Assembly: GCA_021772695.1 (NCBI GenBank)
Contig: JAJFLL010000374.1
Coordinates: 1-7,642, forward strand
Reading direction: 5' to 3'
DNA from: Deltaproteobacteria bacterium
GTDB lineage: Bacteria > UBA10199 > DSSB01
DNA: 7,642 nucleotides
Made by a program: the position numbers and the translations under genes
Shown: positions 1 to 5,235 of the stretch, in pieces
Numbering within the stretch: position 1 is the stretch's first letter
Layout: each line of letters starts with the position of its first letter
The notes under the pieces: generated by a model
The model's database searches: none
What the model was told of the DNA's origin: nothing
Seen by the model: the letters and a program-made list of their open reading frames with translations, nothing else

Positions 1-504
1 TTAAAACCATGTCGGCAACTAAAAGAATTTCGCGTCATCGACCCTCAAAAATTTAGTTTGGGCCAAGAGCTGACCGTAGCTGCCTTCAATGAAGGTGACA
101 CCATTGATATCACAGGCATCTCTAAAGGTAAGGGGTTCCAGGGTGTCATCAAGCGCCATCATAAAGCGGGTGGACCGGCCAGTCACGGTTCTACATTCCA
201 TCGATCAACGGGATCCATCGGACAACGAACTTGGCCCGGACGCGTCTTTAAATTGATGAAGCTGCCGGGACATATGGGATCTCGCCAAATTACGGTAAGA
301 AATCTCAAGGTATTGCAGATAATTCCGGAAAAAAATTATTTGATTGTAGATGGCGCAGTACCTGGTGGGAAAAGGGCATACCTTTCCATCAAATTTCAAG
401 ACGCCAAAATGTTTGAAGAGCGGGTGGTCAAGCCAAAGGTCGAACAACCCAAAGAAAGCCAAACCACCGAAACCGCCGAGGCTCCAGAGGCCAAGGGAGA
501 ATAA
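1..504 (+). CDS. rplC: 50S ribosomal protein L3, 5' end truncated by window edge
   Basis: L3 is an early-assembly 50S protein that binds 23S rRNA and sends a long loop toward the peptidyl-transferase centre. The frame is open from base 1, and all 167 visible codons align with the C-terminal part of the family (E. coli L3 is 209 aa), so the start lies upstream. The TTG at position 58 is an internal codon. Numbering from the first visible codon, TGISKGKGFQGVIKRH (38-53), FHRSTGSIGQ (66-75) and PGRVFK (79-84) are the family landmarks of the central loop. The residue matching E. coli Gln150, which PrmB methylates, is Thr77 here. After VVKPKVE the protein ends in an acidic tail of about 20 residues rich in Glu, Thr, Ala and Pro that E. 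coli lacks. rplD follows after 6 nt. Confidence 0.97.
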   Translation, partial: LKPCRQLKEFRVIDPQKFSLGQELTVAAFNEGDTIDITGISKGKGFQGVIKRHHKAGGPASHGSTFHRSTGSIGQRTWPGRVFKLMKLPGHMGSRQITVRNLKVLQIIPEKNYLIVDGAVPGGKRAYLSIKFQDAKMFEERVVKPKVEQPKESQTTETAEAPEAKGE

Positions 505-510
505 ACGATC

Positions 511-1146
511 ATGAGTGCTATCGGTCTATACAATCAGGACGGTACCAAGGTGAAGGATCTAGCGCTTCCAGAAGCCTTAGTCGGCGGCCCCATTCGAAAA
601 GGCCTGCTCTATTATATAGTGCGTTACCAGCAAGCTAAAAAGCGTGCGGGAACCCACGCCACCAAAGGGCGTAGTTTTGTGCAGGGGAGTACGAGAAAAA
701 TTTATCGTCAAAAGGGAACAGGTCGAGCCCGCCATGGTGATCGCAAGGCGAATATCTTTGTGGGTGGCGGCATAGTTTTCGGACCTAGCCCCCGCGACTA
801 TTCTTACAATATGCCTAAATCGGCCCGTCGTCGCGGTTTACAAACGGCCATTGCCTTGAAAAATAAAGAAGGTGATTTGATGGCCATCGACGGAATCCAT
901 TGGTCAGAACCTAAGACCAAGAATGCCGTAGCGTTATTTAAAAAATTAAAAACTACCTCGGCCTTGTTGGTCATTGAAGATCGCAATGATGCCATTGAAA
1001 AATCAGTTAAAAACCTCCCGCATTTTAAAGTCATTTCTGCTGCGGGATTGAATGTTTACGATATTCTTAACCACGATAAATTGATTTTTACACCTGGCGC
1101 CTTAGATCTAGTTAAATCACGTTTGAAGATCGGGGCGGAGGCCTAA
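511..1146 (+). CDS. rplD: 50S ribosomal protein L4
   Basis: L4 has a globular domain on the 50S surface and an extended loop that reaches into the peptide exit tunnel, where with L22 it forms the constriction. The loop signature is clear: GRSFVQGSTRKIYRQKGTG (53-71) followed by RARHG and GGGIVFGPSPRDYSY (85-99). Lys68 matches E. coli Lys63, known from macrolide-resistance mutations, and is conserved. The length of 211 aa is close to the usual 201-210. The ATG is preceded by GGAG at 496-499, inside the end of rplC. In E. coli L4 also represses its own operon through the S10 leader; that leader would lie upstream of this window, so autoregulation cannot be judged here. rplW follows after 3 nt. 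Confidence 0.97.
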   Translation: MSAIGLYNQDGTKVKDLALPEALVGGPIRKGLLYYIVRYQQAKKRAGTHATKGRSFVQGSTRKIYRQKGTGRARHGDRKANIFVGGGIVFGPSPRDYSYNMPKSARRRGLQTAIALKNKEGDLMAIDGIHWSEPKTKNAVALFKKLKTTSALLVIEDRNDAIEKSVKNLPHFKVISAAGLNVYDILNHDKLIFTPGALDLVKSRLKIGAEA

Positions 1147-1149
1147 GAT

Positions 1150-1437
1150 ATGCAGATTGAAAACGTTATTTCTCGGCCGTTAATTACCGAAAAGGGAACT
1201 CAGCTTCGCGAAGCTGGTAACCAATATATTTTTGAAGTGGACCGTCGTGCCACTAAAAATCAGGTTAAAGAGGCCGTGCAAAAACTATTTAAAGTTCAGG
1301 TCAACCAAGTGCGGACCTTAAATATCAGAGGTAAGTTGAAGCGAGTTGGAAAGAGTATCGGTAAACGATCTAATTGGAAAAAAGCCTACATTACTTTGAA
1401 GCCAGGCTCCACCATCGAATTTTTTGAAGGGGTTTAG
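1150..1437 (+). CDS. rplW: 50S ribosomal protein L23
   Basis: L23 sits at the rim of the peptide exit tunnel and is the docking point for trigger factor and SRP. At 95 aa it is slightly shorter than E. coli L23 (100 aa). The N-terminal RPLITEK (9-15) is the family hallmark, followed by YIFEVDRRATKNQVKEAVQ and, in the C-terminal half, KLKRVGKSIGKRSNWKKAYI, which is the rRNA-binding part. The start is well placed: a GGAGG Shine-Dalgarno at 1137-1141, inside the last codons of rplD, lies 8 nt before the ATG. It ends in TAG, and rplB begins 2 nt later, so L4, L23 and L2 are probably translationally coupled. Confidence 0.97.
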   Translation: MQIENVISRPLITEKGTQLREAGNQYIFEVDRRATKNQVKEAVQKLFKVQVNQVRTLNIRGKLKRVGKSIGKRSNWKKAYITLKPGSTIEFFEGV

Positions 1438-1439
1438 CG

Positions 1440-2273
1440 ATGCCGCTAAAGGAATACAATCCGACGACGCCAGGTAGACGGGGAATGACCGGCGCAGATT
1501 TTCAGGGCTTAAGCAAGAAAGCTCCTGAGAAATCTCTGCTGTCCTCGAAAAAACGTTCGGGTGGTCGAAACCATCATGGTCGTATCACCATGCGTCACAT
1601 TGGGGGCGGGCATAAACAGCGCTACCGTATGATTGATTTCAAGCGTAGCGACAAAATGGATATCCCTGCCAAAGTTGCAGCTTTGGAATACGATCCCAAT
1701 CGCAGTGCCTGGATCGCTTTGTTGCATTTCGTCGATGGTGAAAAACGGTATATCATCGCACCGCAAAAATTACAGGAAGGGCAAACTGTTCTTACCTCTG
1801 AAACAGCCGATATTTTACCCGGAAACGCTTTGCCGCTTCGTTGCATCCCCGTGGGTACCAATATTTATAATATTGAATTAAAAGTGGGGCGAGGTGGCCA
1901 ATTGGTGCGTAGTGCCGGAAATTTTGGTCAACTCATGGCCAAAGAAGGAAAGTATGCCCAGGTAAAATTGCCTTCTGGTGAAGTCCGTAAGATCTTTATT
2001 GAATGCATGGCTACCATTGGTGAAGTTTCTAACCCGCAGCATGAAAATATTTCAGTTGGAAAAGCGGGACGAACTCGTTGGGCGGGTATTCGCCCCACCG
2101 TACGCGGTATGGTAATGAATCCGGTAGATCACCCTCATGGTGGTGGTGAGGCCAAGGGTAAGGGGGGGAATCACCCATCCAGTCCATGGGGAACCCCGGC
2201 TAAAGGGTATAAAACCAGAAATAATAAACGAACTCAGAAATTCATCGTCAAAGATCGAAGAAAGAAATTTTAG
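1440..2273 (+). CDS. rplB: 50S ribosomal protein L2
   Basis: L2 is one of the largest 50S proteins and is needed for subunit association and peptidyl-transferase activity. At 277 aa it is close to the E. coli length (273). An N-terminal extension with PTTPGRRGMTG (8-18) leads to the OB-fold domain carrying KKRSGGRNHHGRITMRHIGG (37-56). An SH3-like domain follows, and then the C-terminal segment NPVDHPHGGGEAKGKGGNHP (227-246). The functionally important His (His229 in E. coli) is present in DHPHGGGE at 230-237. In the middle, NIYNIELKVGRGGQLVRSAG (141-160) differs from the common NIELxPGxGGQxARSAG at Pro-to-Val and Ala-to-Val; I regard these as lineage variation. The Shine-Dalgarno AAGG (1427-1430) lies within rplW. 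It ends in TAG. Confidence 0.98.
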   Translation: MPLKEYNPTTPGRRGMTGADFQGLSKKAPEKSLLSSKKRSGGRNHHGRITMRHIGGGHKQRYRMIDFKRSDKMDIPAKVAALEYDPNRSAWIALLHFVDGEKRYIIAPQKLQEGQTVLTSETADILPGNALPLRCIPVGTNIYNIELKVGRGGQLVRSAGNFGQLMAKEGKYAQVKLPSGEVRKIFIECMATIGEVSNPQHENISVGKAGRTRWAGIRPTVRGMVMNPVDHPHGGGEAKGKGGNHPSSPWGTPAKGYKTRNNKRTQKFIVKDRRKKF

Positions 2274-2281
2274 ATAACCAT

Positions 2282-2560
2282 ATGCCAAGATCTACTAAAA
2301 AAGGACCTTTCGTTGACCGTTCCTTGCAAAAGGCGGTGGAAAGGCAAAGAGAACAAACTAGTCGTAAGGTAGTGAAAACCTGGTCTCGACGATCTTTGAT
2401 CACCCCTGATTTCGTAGGGATGACTTTTGCGGTGCATAACGGAAGAAAATTTATTCCCGTATTTGTTACTGAAAACATGGTGGGACACAAGCTGGGGGAA
2501 TTTGCGGCGACCCGTACCTTCCATCAGCATTCCGGTGACCGGAAAACCAAGGAGAAGTAA
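2282..2560 (+). CDS. rpsS: 30S ribosomal protein S19
   Basis: S19 lies in the head of the 30S subunit, forms a complex with S13 and contacts 16S rRNA and the A-site finger region. The 92-aa length is exactly typical. It opens with the classic PRSTKKGPFVD (2-12) and carries the family signature NGRKFIPVFVTENMVGHKLG (53-72), followed by EFAATRTF. The ATG is 8 nt after the rplB stop. No GGAG-type Shine-Dalgarno lies at normal spacing; the only purine-rich stretch (about 2257-2266) is too far upstream, so initiation may rely on ribosomes finishing rplB. The next gene, rplV, starts 2 nt after the stop. Confidence 0.97.
   Translation: MPRSTKKGPFVDRSLQKAVERQREQTSRKVVKTWSRRSLITPDFVGMTFAVHNGRKFIPVFVTENMVGHKLGEFAATRTFHQHSGDRKTKEK
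2549..2554 (+). promoter_or_regulatory. Strong Shine-Dalgarno for rplV
   Basis: AAGGAG lies inside the last codons of rpsS with an 8-nt spacer to the ATG at 2563. It is one of the best matches to the anti-SD in the window and fixes the rplV start. Confidence 0.8.
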
Positions 2561-2562
2561 TC

Positions 2563-2895
2563 ATGTCGGCCCTGGCACGAATTAGATTTTTAAGAGTGAC
2601 CCCACGGAAAGCCATGTTGGTTGCGGCCTTGATTCGAGGTAAAAAAGTCCAGGAGGCACTCGATACCTTGTCATTTAACAAACGGTATGTGGCTCGGGAT
2701 TTCAAAAAGTTATTACAATCTGCTTTGGCAAATGCCGAGCAGAAGGGCGGTATGGATCCCGATAACCTTTTCATAAAAAAGGTTACCGTTGACCGGGGTC
2801 CCATCCACAAACGTTGGCGGGCAAGGGCCCGGGGAATGGCCGGACGCATTGAAAAACGTACCAGTCATATTACTTTAGAATTAGACGAAAAATAG
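2563..2895 (+). CDS. rplV: 50S ribosomal protein L22
   Basis: L22 has a globular domain near the tunnel exit and a long beta-hairpin whose tip helps form the exit-tunnel constriction with L4. The 110-aa length equals that of E. coli and the two align without gaps. RVTPRKAMLVAALIRGKKVQ (11-30) and ALANAEQKGG (54-63) form the globular part. The hairpin runs from about 72 to 107 and ends in the conserved KRTSHITLEL (98-107). At the tip, Lys83 and Arg84 are kept, but the usual Pro87 is Ala and the usual Arg92 is Met. The family identity is not in doubt. A 9-bp inverted repeat lies within the gene (2763-2785). It ends in TAG, which merges with the rpsC Shine-Dalgarno. Confidence 0.97.
   Translation: MSALARIRFLRVTPRKAMLVAALIRGKKVQEALDTLSFNKRYVARDFKKLLQSALANAEQKGGMDPDNLFIKKVTVDRGPIHKRWRARARGMAGRIEKRTSHITLELDEK
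2763..2785 (+). repeat. Perfect 9-bp inverted repeat within rplV
   Basis: TAACCTTTT (2763-2771) and AAAAGGTTA (2777-2785) are perfect reverse complements around a 5-nt loop (CATAA). The RNA could form a short, A/U-rich hairpin in the middle of the rplV message. No T-tract follows, so it does not look like an intrinsic terminator. It encodes DNLFIKKV residues ordinary for this part of L22, so coincidence is quite possible. Confidence 0.5.
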
Positions 2896-2897
2896 GA
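2894..2897 (+). promoter_or_regulatory. rpsC Shine-Dalgarno overlapping the rplV stop codon
   Basis: The rplV stop TAG (2893-2895) is part of the sequence AATAGGAATT, so the AGGA Shine-Dalgarno at 2894-2897 begins inside the stop codon. The spacer to the rpsC ATG at 2904 is 6 nt. Confidence 0.65.
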
Positions 2898-2903
2898 ATT
2901 TTC

Positions 2904-3572
2904 ATGGGACAAAAAGTACATCCATACGGTTTTCGAGTCGGTATTAATAAACCCTGGTTATCCAAGTGGTATGCCGGTTCACGGAAGTATGCAGACTTTC
3001 TTCATGAGGATTTGGCCTTTCGCAAGAAGATTAAGGCCAAGCTTTATTCCACGGGTGTGTCAAAAATTGCAGTGGAACGTGCGGCCAATAAGGTCAAGAT
3101 TGTTATCCACACAGCCCGGCCCGGTTTAGTAATCGGAAAAAAAGGCGCTGGTATCGACACTTTGAAGGAAAGCTTACAGAAGAATTCCAAAAATTCGATT
3201 TTTTTAGATATCTACGAAATTCGTAAAGCTGAAACCGATGCCCAGTTGATCGCCGAAAACGTGGCCATGCAATTAGAAAGACGAGTGGCGTTCCGTCGGG
3301 CCATGAAGAAGGCCGTTCAATCATGTCTGAAATTCGGTGCACCAGGAATCAAGATTATGGTGGGAGGGCGCCTCGGTGGTTCTGAAATCGCCAGAAGCGA
3401 ATGGTACCGCGAAGGTCGAGTTCCTTTGCAGACCCTCCGCGCCGATCTCGACTACGGTTTTGCCGAAGCCAAGACCACCTACGGAATCATCGGTGTAAAA
3501 GTATGGGTCTTCAAAGGTGAGATTTACGGCAAGGCCGAACAAGAAAAAATGGACGCCATTAAGGTCGGCTAA
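2904..3572 (+). CDS. rpsC: 30S ribosomal protein S3
   Basis: S3 is on the solvent side of the 30S head, lines the mRNA entry channel and contributes to the ribosome's mRNA helicase activity. At 222 aa it is in the usual range (E. coli 233). It opens with the typical MGQKVHPYGFRVG. The KH type-2 domain is visible, with its GXXG loop as GKKG (78-81) in ARPGLVIGKKGAGID. The basic stretch RRVAFRRAMKKAV (126-138) holds the residues matching the E. coli entry-site helicase Arg131, Arg132 and Lys135. The C-terminal domain carries GRLGGSEIARSEWYREGRVP (155-174) and DYGFAEAKTTYGIIGVKVW. The 34-nt gap to rplP is the largest between genes in the window. Confidence 0.98.
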   Translation: MGQKVHPYGFRVGINKPWLSKWYAGSRKYADFLHEDLAFRKKIKAKLYSTGVSKIAVERAANKVKIVIHTARPGLVIGKKGAGIDTLKESLQKNSKNSIFLDIYEIRKAETDAQLIAENVAMQLERRVAFRRAMKKAVQSCLKFGAPGIKIMVGGRLGGSEIARSEWYREGRVPLQTLRADLDYGFAEAKTTYGIIGVKVWVFKGEIYGKAEQEKMDAIKVG

Positions 3573-3592
3573 GAATTAAAGTCATTTATTTT

Positions 3593-3597
3593 AAGAG
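3593..3597 (+). promoter_or_regulatory. Shine-Dalgarno deciding the rplP start
   Basis: AAGAG gives a 9-nt spacer to the ATG at 3607 but 15 nt to the in-frame ATG at 3613. It supports the longer L16 form, in agreement with the conserved ML-x-PK N-terminus. The rest of the 34-nt rpsC-rplP gap shows no convincing promoter or hairpin. Confidence 0.55.
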
Positions 3598-3606
3598 ACA
3601 AATGCC

Positions 3607-4032
3607 ATGTTGATGCCAAAAAAAGTTAAATATCGAAAAATGCAAAAAGGCAAAATGCGTGGAATGGCCTATCGCGGTTGTAATTTAGATAAAGGCGATT
3701 TCGCCATTCAAGCCATGGAATGCGGATGGATCACTTCGCGACAAATTGAAGCCAGTCGTGTCGCCATATCTAGGTGTATTAAGCGAGGCGGTAAAATCTG
3801 GATTCGTATCTTCCCTGACAAGCCTATTTCAAAAAAACCTCTAGAAACTCGTATGGGTAAGGGGAAGGGCAATCCCGAAATCTGGGTGGCTGTCATTAAG
3901 CCAGGCCGAATTTTATTTGAGATGGAAGGGGTTACTAAAGATGTTGCCATCCAAGCTCTGACTCTGGCGAAACATAAATTGCCGTTAAAAACCAAGATTG
4001 TAATGCGCGAGGAAAACTACCGTGACGCCTAA
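3607..4032 (+). CDS. rplP: 50S ribosomal protein L16
   Basis: L16 is a late-assembly 50S protein near the A-site tRNA elbow. At 141 aa it is slightly longer than E. coli L16 (136 aa). The first ATG of the frame (3607) is preferred over the one at 3613 because MLMPKKVKYRKMQKG aligns end to end with the E. coli MLQPKRTKFRKMHKG, and because AAGAG at 3593-3597 has a normal 9-nt spacer to it. WITSRQIEASR (41-51), KIWIRIFPDKPISKKP (63-78) and RMGKGKGNPE (82-91) are the family signatures. Arg82 matches E. coli Arg81, which the oxygenase YcfD/RoxA hydroxylates; whether it is modified here is unknown. The gene runs 11 nt past the rpmC start. Confidence 0.97.
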   Translation: MLMPKKVKYRKMQKGKMRGMAYRGCNLDKGDFAIQAMECGWITSRQIEASRVAISRCIKRGGKIWIRIFPDKPISKKPLETRMGKGKGNPEIWVAVIKPGRILFEMEGVTKDVAIQALTLAKHKLPLKTKIVMREENYRDA

Positions 4033-4228
4033 AGAAATCAGAGAAAAGACTTCGCAAGAATTGAAAACCTTGCTCGCTGATCTCAGGGAAGAATTATTTC
4101 GTCTGAAAATGCAGGCAGGAACCGGTCAGCTTGAAAAAAGCCACCGGCTGAAAGAGGTCAAAAAGGATTTGGCCCGGTTGTTGACCATTTTGGGTGAAAA
4201 ATCCCGGCGTGCCGAGGCGACCGCCTAA
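4022..4228 (+). CDS. rpmC: 50S ribosomal protein L29 (GTG start, overlaps rplP)
   Basis: L29 is a small helical protein at the tunnel exit, next to L23. The 68-aa length is normal. It is two long helices: TPKEIREKTSQELKTLLADL (2-21) and EELFRLKMQAGTGQLEKSHR (23-42), followed by LKEVKKDLARLLTIL, the usual basic C-terminal helix. The start is GTG, the only non-ATG start in the window. It is supported by GAGGA at 4009-4013 with an 8-nt spacer and by the T-x-K-E-[IL]-R N-terminus typical of the family. The first 11 nt overlap the end of rplP in another frame, so translation is probably coupled to L16. Confidence 0.95.
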   Translation: MTPKEIREKTSQELKTLLADLREELFRLKMQAGTGQLEKSHRLKEVKKDLARLLTILGEKSRRAEATA

Positions 4229-4257
4229 ACAAATTCGGGAAAGAGGCTAGAAGAGTC

Positions 4258-4521
4258 ATGGTCGAAGAAAAACATTATCGTAAGACAAAAACAGGAACCG
4301 TGGTCAGTGATAAGATGACTAAGACGGTTACCGTGCTAGTGGAACGTCTAGTACTTCACCCCACATTTAAGAAGTACCACAAACGTCGGAATAAATTTAA
4401 AGCCCACGACGAAAAAAATCAGTGCAAGGTTGGCGACTTAGTTGAGATTATTGAGAGTCGCCCTCTTTCCAAGACTAAGCGTTGGGCGGTAAAGAAAGTT
4501 TTACAAAAGGGTGTTGAATAG
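4258..4521 (+). CDS. rpsQ: 30S ribosomal protein S17
   Basis: S17 is a primary 16S rRNA-binding protein with an OB fold, important for early assembly of the 30S body. At 87 aa it is typical (E. coli 84). KTGTVVSDKMTKTVTVLVER (11-30) is the first signature. HPTFKKYHKRRNKFKAHDEK (34-53) and IIESRPLSKTKRWAVKKVL (64-82) complete the match. The ATG lies 29 nt after the rpmC stop, with AGAGG at 4242-4246 upstream (11-nt spacer). In E. coli this is the last gene of the S10 operon; here it runs on to rplN with an 18-nt gap. It ends in TAG. Confidence 0.96.
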   Translation: MVEEKHYRKTKTGTVVSDKMTKTVTVLVERLVLHPTFKKYHKRRNKFKAHDEKNQCKVGDLVEIIESRPLSKTKRWAVKKVLQKGVE

Positions 4522-4539
4522 GCCCGTAGGTAGATTTTT

Positions 4540-4908
4540 ATGATTCAAGTAGAAAGCATTTTAGACTCCGCCGACAATTCTGGTGCCAAAATATTAATGT
4601 GCATCAAGGTGCTCGGCGGTACTCGTAGAAAATATGCATCAGTTGGCGATATTATCGTAGTTTCCGTTAAGGTAGCCCTACCGGATTCCAAGGTAAAAAA
4701 GGGTGATGTTAAAAAGGGAGTTATCGTCCGGACTAAAAAGGAAATTCGTCGCGCAGATGGCTCTTATATCCGTTTCGACCAAAACTCGATTGTTTTGATT
4801 AACGATGCGGGAGAACCCTTGGGAACGCGTATTTTTGGACCAGTAGCTCGTGAATTGCGCGGAAAAAATTATATGAAAATTATTTCATTGGCTCCGGAGG
4901 TACTTTAG
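4540..4908 (+). CDS. rplN: 50S ribosomal protein L14
   Basis: L14 lies at the subunit interface, next to L19, contributes to an intersubunit bridge and is the contact for the silencing factor RsfS. At 122 aa it is exactly the usual length. It begins MIQVESILDSADNSGAK, and the signature follows with CIKVLGGTRRKYASVGDIIV (21-40) and VKKGDVKKGVIVRTKKEIRR (53-72). The C-terminal half carries DGSYIRFDQNSIVLIN and GTRIFGPVARELR, and the protein ends with the canonical SLAPEVL. It is the first gene of the spc operon in E. coli. Here the preceding 18 nt contain only GTAGGTAG, which serves as a Shine-Dalgarno. It ends in TAG. Confidence 0.98.
   Translation: MIQVESILDSADNSGAKILMCIKVLGGTRRKYASVGDIIVVSVKVALPDSKVKKGDVKKGVIVRTKKEIRRADGSYIRFDQNSIVLINDAGEPLGTRIFGPVARELRGKNYMKIISLAPEVL
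4896..4901 (+). promoter_or_regulatory. Consensus Shine-Dalgarno for rplX
   Basis: GGAGGT is the strongest anti-SD match in the window and lies in the last codons of rplN (Pro-Glu-Val of SLAPEVL), with a 9-nt spacer to the ATG at 4911. Confidence 0.8.
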
Positions 4909-4910
4909 CC

Positions 4911-5231
4911 ATGGCACGCATCCGAAAAAATGATCAAGTCATGGTAACCGTTGGAAAAGATCGGGGTAAAGTCGGTCGGGTATTAGAAATCCTTTCCGAG
5001 CGCGACCGTGTGGTGGTTGAAAAAGTGAATGTAGTCAAACGCCATACTCGTCCCACCCAGAAAAACCCACAGGGTGGTATTGTTGAAAAGGAAAAGAGTA
5101 TTCATATTTCAAACGTGATGCTCCTCGACCCTAAATCGGGTCAAAAAACACGAGTCGGTTTTCGTAAGAACGACGCAGGAAAAAAAGAACGTTTTGCCAA
5201 GAAAAGCGGGCAAACCTTAGAGGCTAAGTAG
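4911..5231 (+). CDS. rplX: 50S ribosomal protein L24
   Basis: L24 is an assembly-initiating 50S protein that binds the 5' domain of 23S rRNA near the tunnel exit. The length of 106 aa matches the family (E. coli 104). The KOW motif is at about 8-35, with DQVMVTVGKDRGKVGRVLEI (8-27) and its invariant Gly residues. It is followed by VEKVNVVKRHTRPTQKNPQG (36-55) and GIVEKEKSIHISNVMLLDP, all diagnostic. The last 20 residues are very basic. It starts 2 nt after the rplN stop with a consensus Shine-Dalgarno, and its TAG stop is followed after 4 nt by rplE. Confidence 0.97.
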   Translation: MARIRKNDQVMVTVGKDRGKVGRVLEILSERDRVVVEKVNVVKRHTRPTQKNPQGGIVEKEKSIHISNVMLLDPKSGQKTRVGFRKNDAGKKERFAKKSGQTLEAK

Positions 5232-5235
5232 GTTT

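Noticed and set aside
58..60. TTG at 58 as the start of L3
   Set aside because: The frame is open to base 1, and the codons before 58 (for example KEFRVIDPQKFSLGQEL) align with the L3 family. The gene simply begins upstream of the window.
1633..1881. Second frame of 82 codons within rplB
   Set aside because: It overlaps the highly conserved L2 coding sequence, and I recognise no family features in the translation.
2466..2849. 127-codon open frame on the - strand opposite rpsS and rplV
   Set aside because: It is antisense to two clearly conserved genes and has no recognisable family features. It is an open-frame shadow, like the other minus-strand frames here.
3613..3615. ATG at 3613 as an alternative rplP start
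   Set aside because: The N-terminus MLMPKK from 3607 matches the family (E. coli MLQPKR), and the upstream AAGAG has better spacing to 3607.
3618..3624. A-AAA-AAA slippery heptamer early in rplP
   Set aside because: It is in the right frame for -1 slippage, but the shifted frame ends at once (AGT TAA) and the Lys-Lys codons are needed for the conserved PKK. It is likely chance in an A-rich gene.
4412..4418. Seven-A runs in rpsQ (4412-4418) and rplC (329-335) as programmed frameshift sites
   Set aside because: Both genes read through as complete family members and no stimulatory structure or alternative product is visible.
5127..5142. GACCC/GGGTC inverted repeat in rplX as a terminator
   Set aside because: The stem is 5 bp with no T-tract after it, and it lies inside a coding sequence with rplE following closely.
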